The translations under genes and the position numbers were made by a program. Below the pieces are notes generated by a model. It did no database searches, was not told where the DNA came from, and was given only the letters and a program-made list of their open reading frames with translations. DNA of 48,070 bases, from NCBI GenBank assembly GCA_964432485.1, contig CAYSNP010000013.1, positions 1 through 48,070 on the forward strand, given 5' to 3'. This DNA is from CAYSNP01 sp964432485 (GTDB lineage: Bacteria; Bacillota; Clostridia; Christensenellales; DTU072). Positions 43,701 through 48,070 of this stretch are shown piece after piece (within the stretch, counting starts at the first letter, position 1; each line of letters begins with the position of its first letter).

Positions 43701-46700
43701 ATTATATAGTCGCCGATTGGCGAAGCAGCAGTTGCCGCAGTTTGTATATCCAAAGTGCCTAACGAAGCAGGGGTATCCGAGTACACAAAGGCATTAGAAT
43801 TGCGTATACCGCCGCCTACAGGTGCAGGCTCTGCATAATATTTTACTGTTAAGGTAGGATTGTTATCGCCATAAGCTCTTTGGTAGCTATCTGCTGCCAC
43901 ATATATATGTTTAGCATATATTATTACATCATTAGAAACAAATGTAATATTATAATTAGGATTATTAGTATTGGTCAAATCACCTTGAGTGATATGATAT
44001 GTGCCTACATTATTATTGCTTGGGCGCATTAGTCCTCCGTAAAGGGTATCGCCTTCTACTAGTCCGCTGGATATATAAGTAAGCACTATATTGGCCTTAC
44101 CATACTCCTCTTCTTGAGGGTCTGCTACTACCTGTACACTTCTTCTGCTTATGGTCATTATACCTACGGAGTAGCCTTCATAAGTATAAGAAATAGTGTA
44201 ATTGTGAGATTGCAGACCGCCTAATATAATACTGTACGCTCCCACAGCAGTCTTTTTTTCTATTTGAGGCAATATTGCCCCTGCACTTGTCTTATATGTT
44301 ATTTCTAAAGTGTCTCCAAAAGCGCTTGCATCTTGTCCGTAAGCAAAAGCTGTTTCTTCCTTGCCGTCGTCAGGGTTTAGATATTTAATGCTAATCTCAG
44401 GATTTTCCTCACCATAAATCTTTTGCGCATTTTCTGCGTAAACAAAGATTTTTTTAGGGAAAATAGTAATGGTTTTTGTAGTGTCTAACAAAGCATTATG
44501 AATATCATCTCCTGCAAAGCTAATCTCTACCGTATAAGTGCCAACATCTGTAGGAAGCTCATAACTCTCTTCTTCAGTATCGTTATTAATATATTTAGTT
44601 TCATAACCGCTAAGTACACTCGTGCGCTCTTCCAAGCTCTTATCATATTCGGGATAACCCATTAAAGAAAAGACCGGATCAGTAACCGAACCATAGTAAA
44701 AGCTATAAACATTAGAAGGCTCAAAAATTACTTTTGCATAAAGCCTGTCATTCATAGAAATATTGTACTCTGTAGAACAGGTTGTAGTGCCGATAGTGTA
44801 ATTGATTACTATGCGCTGCGCCTGATTGGTGCCTGAGAACTCTTCATTGTCAAAAGCGGAAATATCTATATTAAATGCCTTAGTCGGGTCGCCTATAGTT
44901 GCTTCTGTAAGCAACCTTTCTTCATAAGTTTCATTATCATAATTCACCCTTATCTTGCCGCTAGCCCCTTCCAATGTAAGTAAAGTAAACAGTTCTTTCT
45001 CAATATAATAAATCTTGGGCATAGTAATCAGCTCTATGTTAGCAAGTTTCTTAGGAAGGACATTAATGGTGGTAGCCAACTGCTTAGTTACTTCATTATG
45101 CGTATAAGATATTGTAATAGTCCTAGGTCCGGTAGTTAAGTTATCTTTGTTATAATCAGTATAGCTTTGGCGTATAAAGACTTCTTTTTGTGTATTGTTA
45201 TCATAGTAAGCTATTATGCGGGCATTGTTAAGGTCTAGATTCATTCCTTCTTTTACATCAGGAATTGAACTGCCTTGCGCAAACTCAATAGACACCAGTT
45301 CCCTTGAGCCAACATCTAATAAGAAGGCAAGCTCTTTGCCTTTATATACAATCCTTGGTTGCTGGGGAGTAGCAGAGCCGGAATCAAAATCTATAATATC
45401 TATTTCATCAAGAATATCTACAATGTATAGATAATATGTTTCTCCAAATTGTGTAGTAACTAATATCTCTAAATCTGAAGGGAAGCTAATCTCTTGACCC
45501 TGAGTTATATACAAGTGCGGAGTTTGGTTGTTTTTCCACTCAAGCTCCACCACCTCAGGTTCGGCAACATTGATTTGATAAGTTGTTGTAAACTCATTTA
45601 AATATGTAATAGTAATTACTTGCACTCCGGGCACACCTACTAAAAATCCGGAGAATGCCAATCCTTCGTCGTGCCAGTTTATTTTTTTCTCTGTATCGTT
45701 ATCATATAAAATTCTAATAAAGATGCCCTCTATTATCAGCTCATTATCGGGGTCGGCATCATATTCTGTTTGATAAATTGAAGTCCCCTCTATCTCTATC
45801 CCTATAATAGATCTTTCCAAAACCTCTACAAAAGCACCAAGGGCGGCTATCTTGCCGTGCTTTGTTACTTTTACTGTTAACTCTCTGTTCCCCAGAGTAG
45901 TATCTGTATAATTAAAATCAAAAATATGCGTTTCGTAAATAAGCGCTATATTTTCACTTTCGCCATTTTCAAAGTGCATAATTACATAAAAGCCCAAAGT
46001 GTCAATCTTTAATCCTTCTAAAACAGTAGTAAACGGCTCTTCTACATCAATGGGAACAATATCATTGCCTATTTTTTTCGCAAGTTCTATATACTCTAAA
46101 TCATTTTTCACTTCCATACTTAGGGTAATAGAAACTTGATTCTCGTCCATTTCAGAATTAGTGTAAGTAAGTTGCAATGCTATAGGATTGTATTTATTTT
46201 GCACTTCATCAAAATCAATTACATCAAATACTGTATCAATGCCTTGCCATTCGCTGCCAAACTCAGTAACTAATATAGGAGTGAGCTCATCCTCATACTC
46301 AATATACATCTCCATCCCTGTAGGGTCAAAGGTTTCGCCTTTTATATATAGCAATTTGGTTGGATCTTTGAATAGAGATAAAGAAACAGCTTTCCTAATA
46401 ACTTTAACTGCAAAGCTATCCTCTATAGTGCCATATTTATTGGTATATTTAACATTAACAGTTTGCTCTCCTAATTGATTCTTATCGAAATTAGAAATAT
46501 ATTGAGACAAAAGCTGTATTTGCTGGGTTTTTCCGCTGTTATACTCGATAATTAGCTTTAAACCTTGTAAATTCAAATCATGATTGACATATACAACACG
46601 AGCCGACTCAACAGGAATTACCTCGTCTTCGTTTACTTGAATTCCAATCGCAGAAGAGGTGATACTAAGAGCTGTAATTTCAATAGCATACTCCATTTCC

Positions 46701-48022
46701 AAATAACCGCCGGTTTGAGTATCCATAAAAATAATGGTAAGTGCAATCTCACCTGCAGTTTGAGTATTATTAAGGCTTGGCTGACCGCCTTCTATCATTT
46801 CTATACTTAAAGGTTGATTTTCTAGTTTGTAGCCGTTGTCATAAGTGACTGTATAAGTCCAGCCCAAAATGTCTATGGGACTATCTTGATAATAAATAGG
46901 TGTATTGCCTTCGTCATCCGTAGGCTCAAAAATCTCAAGTGTCTCCGGACTCCTTTCCCGAATTGTGATTTGAAGGTCTTCTAATGTTAAATCATTGTAA
47001 AAAGTAAGCAATAATAGCTGAGTGCCAACTATACTTTTATCATAACCTGTAATTGTAACTAGATTTTGGTCTTCAAGCGAAATACGCTCTTTATCGCCAT
47101 CTGAATAGCGCAGTTCGATATCAATGTCTGTAAGGTTAAGCGCAGTATTAACTTTTTGAGCAGGCAAAGTGTCTAAAATAACGGTATCTCTATATAAAAT
47201 ATAACTTGTAATCAAATTTTCTACTACATTAACGGCAAAAGCTACCTGTTTGTCTTTATATGTCAATGTAACCGTTGCCTTACCGCCCACAGCACTAACC
47301 AAATCATAAGATACGCCTAAATCTTGCAAAGTGTCCATAAGCACAATCTCATGAGTGCCATTGTCATATATAAGTCTTAACTTGCCCCCTTCTAAACTAA
47401 TGGTATCATCCTCGGTATAAAGCGTATCAGATATAGATTGCTCTATTCTCATCTCTGACAATGCCCTTGCCCTTACATTGACTTTGAATGATACCGAATG
47501 CCCTTCATAACTTACTTTAACAGTTTGTTCGCCAATTTCATTCTTATTGTAATCAGATATCATATTGGCGGCTATCGGAATAATAGAAGGCTGCCCAATA
47601 TCATAATTGACATTGATATACCCACCATTAAGGTTGAGATCTTCCCCTTCTATGTAATTCTTTTTAGCGGGCTCTGTATTAAGTGCTATACTTATAACAG
47701 GCGCATCGATAATGTTGATTGCAAAGCTGACCTTTGCATCCCTGTAAGTAATTATAACTGTTTGCGTGCCTATAATATTCATATCGGAGACAATAATCAT
47801 AGATTCGTCAATAGGTACTAAAATTTCGTTACCGTCACTCAGTCTAGCTCTAAGCTGGGAGCCCCTAAGGTCTACTTCAGAACCTCTTCGATATTCAGTT
47901 TCTGGGGAGCCGAGAATAGTCAGCTCCTCAACAATAGGTATCCCTTCTGTAGAGCAAGCTGAAAGCGTTAACATGCAAATAACAGTAATAAAAATAAGAG
48001 CTAATAGCAGGCTTTTTTTCAT
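37736..48022 (-). CDS. Giant 3428-residue surface lipoprotein of Ig-like (Big_3), MBG-like and laminin-G-like modules
   Basis: The signal peptide ends in the lipobox L-S-A-C (Cys 23), so the protein should be lipid-anchored outside the cell. Residues about 25-1085 hold about twelve repeats of 80-95 residues with the Big_3 pattern (Y-x-x-G-x-x-x-D-L-x-G, Y-D-N-G, G-x-x-T-V-x-V-x-Y). Residues about 1090-2590 hold some thirteen MBG-like repeats, many opening with K-x-Y-G-x-x-x-P, as in bacterial adhesins. Residues about 2600-3428 contain at least two, perhaps three, concanavalin/laminin-G-like folds with an Ig-like module between. GGAGG lies 6 nt before ATG. No enzyme motif, sortase signal or Cys pairs are seen. 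It is most likely a stalked adhesin; the ligand is unknown. Confidence 0.85.
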   Translation of the reverse strand: MKKSLLLALIFITVICMLTLSACSTEGIPIVEELTILGSPETEYRRGSEVDLRGSQLRARLSDGNEILVPIDESMIIVSDMNIIGTQTVIITYRDAKVSFAINIIDAPVISIALNTEPAKKNYIEGEDLNLNGGYINVNYDIGQPSIIPIAANMISDYNKNEIGEQTVKVSYEGHSVSFKVNVRARALSEMRIEQSISDTLYTEDDTISLEGGKLRLIYDNGTHEIVLMDTLQDLGVSYDLVSAVGGKATVTLTYKDKQVAFAVNVVENLITSYILYRDTVILDTLPAQKVNTALNLTDIDIELRYSDGDKERISLEDQNLVTITGYDKSIVGTQLLLLTFYNDLTLEDLQITIRERSPETLEIFEPTDDEGNTPIYYQDSPIDILGWTYTVTYDNGYKLENQPLSIEMIEGGQPSLNNTQTAGEIALTIIFMDTQTGGYLEMEYAIEITALSITSSAIGIQVNEDEVIPVESARVVYVNHDLNLQGLKLIIEYNSGKTQQIQLLSQYISNFDKNQLGEQTVNVKYTNKYGTIEDSFAVKVIRKAVSLSLFKDPTKLLYIKGETFDPTGMEMYIEYEDELTPILVTEFGSEWQGIDTVFDVIDFDEVQNKYNPIALQLTYTNSEMDENQVSITLSMEVKNDLEYIELAKKIGNDIVPIDVEEPFTTVLEGLKIDTLGFYVIMHFENGESENIALIYETHIFDFNYTDTTLGNRELTVKVTKHGKIAALGAFVEVLERSIIGIEIEGTSIYQTEYDADPDNELIIEGIFIRILYDNDTEKKINWHDEGLAFSGFLVGVPGVQVITITYLNEFTTTYQINVAEPEVVELEWKNNQTPHLYITQGQEISFPSDLEILVTTQFGETYYLYIVDILDEIDIIDFDSGSATPQQPRIVYKGKELAFLLDVGSRELVSIEFAQGSSIPDVKEGMNLDLNNARIIAYYDNNTQKEVFIRQSYTDYNKDNLTTGPRTITISYTHNEVTKQLATTINVLPKKLANIELITMPKIYYIEKELFTLLTLEGASGKIRVNYDNETYEERLLTEATIGDPTKAFNIDISAFDNEEFSGTNQAQRIVINYTIGTTTCSTEYNISMNDRLYAKVIFEPSNVYSFYYGSVTDPVFSLMGYPEYDKSLEERTSVLSGYETKYINNDTEEESYELPTDVGTYTVEISFAGDDIHNALLDTTKTITIFPKKIFVYAENAQKIYGEENPEISIKYLNPDDGKEETAFAYGQDASAFGDTLEITYKTSAGAILPQIEKKTAVGAYSIILGGLQSHNYTISYTYEGYSVGIMTISRRSVQVVADPQEEEYGKANIVLTYISSGLVEGDTLYGGLMRPSNNNVGTYHITQGDLTNTNNPNYNITFVSNDVIIYAKHIYVAADSYQRAYGDNNPTLTVKYYAEPAPVGGGIRNSNAFVYSDTPASLGTLDIQTAATAASPIGDYIITLGGLQSDNYIIHYETARIIVARRPIEVEAYFEAPEDGIKIYGENDPAEFKYRINPIEGNPSSGLIQGDSLTGDMTRSTMGGGLQNDPVGDYEIRQGSLANNNYNIVNFVSATFTIIKRDATLEISAGKLTKIYNGLAPSITSNDFTVYNGYNINNDNINIVFVAGSRNVGAYLASIVNDDTNHNITFYNPEGYTFTITQKEVRIQFKQRDGSEYIELQDELVFNDTAYNFAAYIHPEDIVAPDQVQVALNLYTATEVGNYTITATSLDSSNYKLPTPAPSLALRINKRELTLFLKEADEQTNEIRVQYTNSPAQVNKYLACIKDADDNILYDNGNYPTISFSFNIYVINPSGSPTPPRDVRFNENDEIIGYEIGATLTEEFFARNNMLELAYDYSYIIEKADANIIIASTSGTITKPYDTLEPHITSVNTGGTTITINDLEFTFTRDIAEGDPTDYSGWSNADVGTYKISVDFKPYAENKNYNLGLAQDYYYEITKVRAFARLSGAASKSYDGADAQLVASNFNFTNYQGNVTNNIASGRLIIDIEWDDSNGARINVGSYDYTVECNDRNHNIDTLIGAYAVNARLVTFNNISGSKTYGQPDPVITYAVTAGSLAPNETLEGVIKRVAGENAGSYNFSIEDLEEKNTNYVFSYMHTWHFTIYHKPINIFIKDTLGGDNINATYGEFTNINNYTTFVIDPTGLAAGDTIADVGLLEYPQSLTSSEVIKESNAGNYAISATVRLDMMSNYEAIVDDTAIFTVLRAPIQLVFNYNGRFEIKYGLSQNDLEFSYTGYKFEGDSLDYEPDYSVINGSALQGSSVGTIFNVVLSHTGGGQNLNYYFNFSESHQCQIEIIRTPLSIKLKPIQGTIINTIYGEEPGYTFEFNGFVLGEGPGHPNYVAPDFDWLLNAGSYLGTGGVIPSVNTMTGFYSNYLVTYLTCDYTVQKRNLYVAIDTMVAAFAKDGEAAYSQNWLSLTNQGTSLIPETGKVYLIVSEGAYYRKTYTWTGSAYQESTLPPTYIKMHVLSGVELERYKTDSESRVFTGNYSFDVDPVLTVQEQAIYGTVPYGLTGGDTIENLFINIYTDYFMLSWKFNEKSVKSTELYTSRIIYPTIGNYILTNYTFVGLEREAIVHTYLTSFEIVQDELLIDDTADGSVIWVRGYRQDNQQMLLNINDPGFTYSNYAQSGEYRNQTLAQITYSEPYIGVGDYTVIGAPSISNITINNQTIRIYSTQEQDFSAYQLKNQANQSYTMGSEISSGAEYRLKNASNQLITENYDKVYLSARFSDLVVGNYFRLILSGQGATTLAVEITEKGMMLIEPGIADYFFAHTDFLTDGFIHDMLFILNKRDGGLTVSIDGVDYIFHSIAKSKFNDVSIAGFDVVGMSAWIKDYRVVRQGYPSKLGLSITNAENDLVYVTDSGQDDISLNVNELFNFNSIKNLVAGTAYSVIYKINDTVHPELLLYINPNTGQPVMSEELQLVPGYYDIVCTVYNDFIDYEVLAEFSTRITVRSRQSYYDAWLQGGTEYPDMNTINKAFGHTYSGNELVATTNTQTSTITLANGISEQYNKLSMVFELDRASYQGQYRTIKQYYILGLEDTYNFAIISLKSNHNNYNAYTALTNDSDFIGLAIAIGYDAVSDKPTTRLYLHANGTSVFKFVSAIRTDIDWLAGKVRLDATFDEDNDVINILVYTNYLTSAQELTVIRIDTYTTMFNVSSSSNGTISRSIINEITSLTPKKTYPQVANIAFELYESRIILHRLIAGEHKVDSARHDYVEIKDTGCEYVARNAQLSALGTTKLIAFNDGFNGAYLYEYDTYRIDIQGLSLQEGGAVEFIIASNDAPNLLAPGATNRNRVLKLVYSEGQLKFIFDHHGYLSYAQSIDIGGINLADGNEHTIIVNNPRESINFSDLLITANNPVIANRVNIIVDGREGVKGYYPNANDSRNWVYQESFDRIVSSQRFIGRLTWAGIRLTDASVQEINMLVGEGIV

Positions 48023-48070
48023 ATAAGTCCTCCGTGAAAGTCAGAGCGCATAGTTTTTGCTATAAAGTAA

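Noticed and set aside
45216..48026. Several short rightward reading frames within the giant lipoprotein gene
   Set aside because: They are antisense to a continuous repeat-containing frame, lack SD sequences and have unlikely composition.
1..48070. CRISPR array, insertion sequence, prophage or integrated element
   Set aside because: There are no regularly spaced repeats, transposase or integrase genes, or attachment-site duplication at tRNA-Glu. The protein repeats in the giant gene are too diverged and long to be an array.

Overview
The window is a gene-dense stretch of a low-GC bacterial chromosome. Gene content and order point to Bacillota (Firmicutes), most likely an uncultured Clostridia-type lineage. 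The pointers are HprK with an HPr/Crh-like protein, WhiA, RNase Y, RqcH, an alpha2-type glycyl-tRNA synthetase, and two order blocks known from Firmicutes: ylxY - M16 peptidase - spoIIIE/ftsK - cinA - recA - rny, and uvrC - hprK - murB - whiA - HPr - dnaE. Several well-formed -35/-10 promoters and AGGAGG-type ribosome binding sites fit this. I see no insertion sequence, prophage or CRISPR array. After annotation no gene-free stretch exceeds about 200 bases. I cannot name the genus.

Left end (1-8950): a BspA-type leucine-rich-repeat membrane protein faces, across a divergent promoter region with a tandem 11-bp repeat, two tandem paralogous lipoproteins. A membrane-anchored HtrA-like protease without PDZ domain follows. 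Then come rqcH, homoserine dehydrogenase, coaX and a small-multidrug-export-like membrane protein. A 6S RNA gene with its own promoter lies at 8933-9126, which is not in the ORF set.

Middle (9200-21720): rny heads an operon with an unusual lipoprotein (alpha/beta-hydrolase-like but with Gly at the nucleophile position) and an ATP-grasp ligase. Upstream are recA, a CinA lacking its first domain, FtsK/SpoIIIE, a dUTPase overlapping ftsK by one base, an M16 peptidase and a YlxY-like deacetylase homologue. Divergent from these is glyS.

Right half (21723-48070): an unknown three-gene operon (6-TM membrane protein, methyltransferase, TPR protein), a YkvI-family transporter-like protein that overlaps dnaE tail to tail by 80 bp, then dnaE - HPr(Gln) - whiA - murB, a terminator, hprK, a Cof phosphatase, uvrC, a MATE transporter and tRNA-Glu(CUC). 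A bidirectional terminator separates the tRNA from a 3428-residue lipoprotein made almost wholly of Ig-like and MBG-like modules with laminin-G-like folds at the C-terminus.

The least expected signal is translational. murB and whiA are adjacent, and both lack any ATG, GTG or TTG that would retain their conserved N-termini. Each instead has a strong Shine-Dalgarno sequence 6-9 nt before an in-frame ATA. Other oddities are a C-x5-C-x5-C-x5-C insertion in the DnaE PHP domain, absence of rapZ and yvcK from the hprK-whiA cluster, and two genes whose promoters predict leaderless mRNAs.
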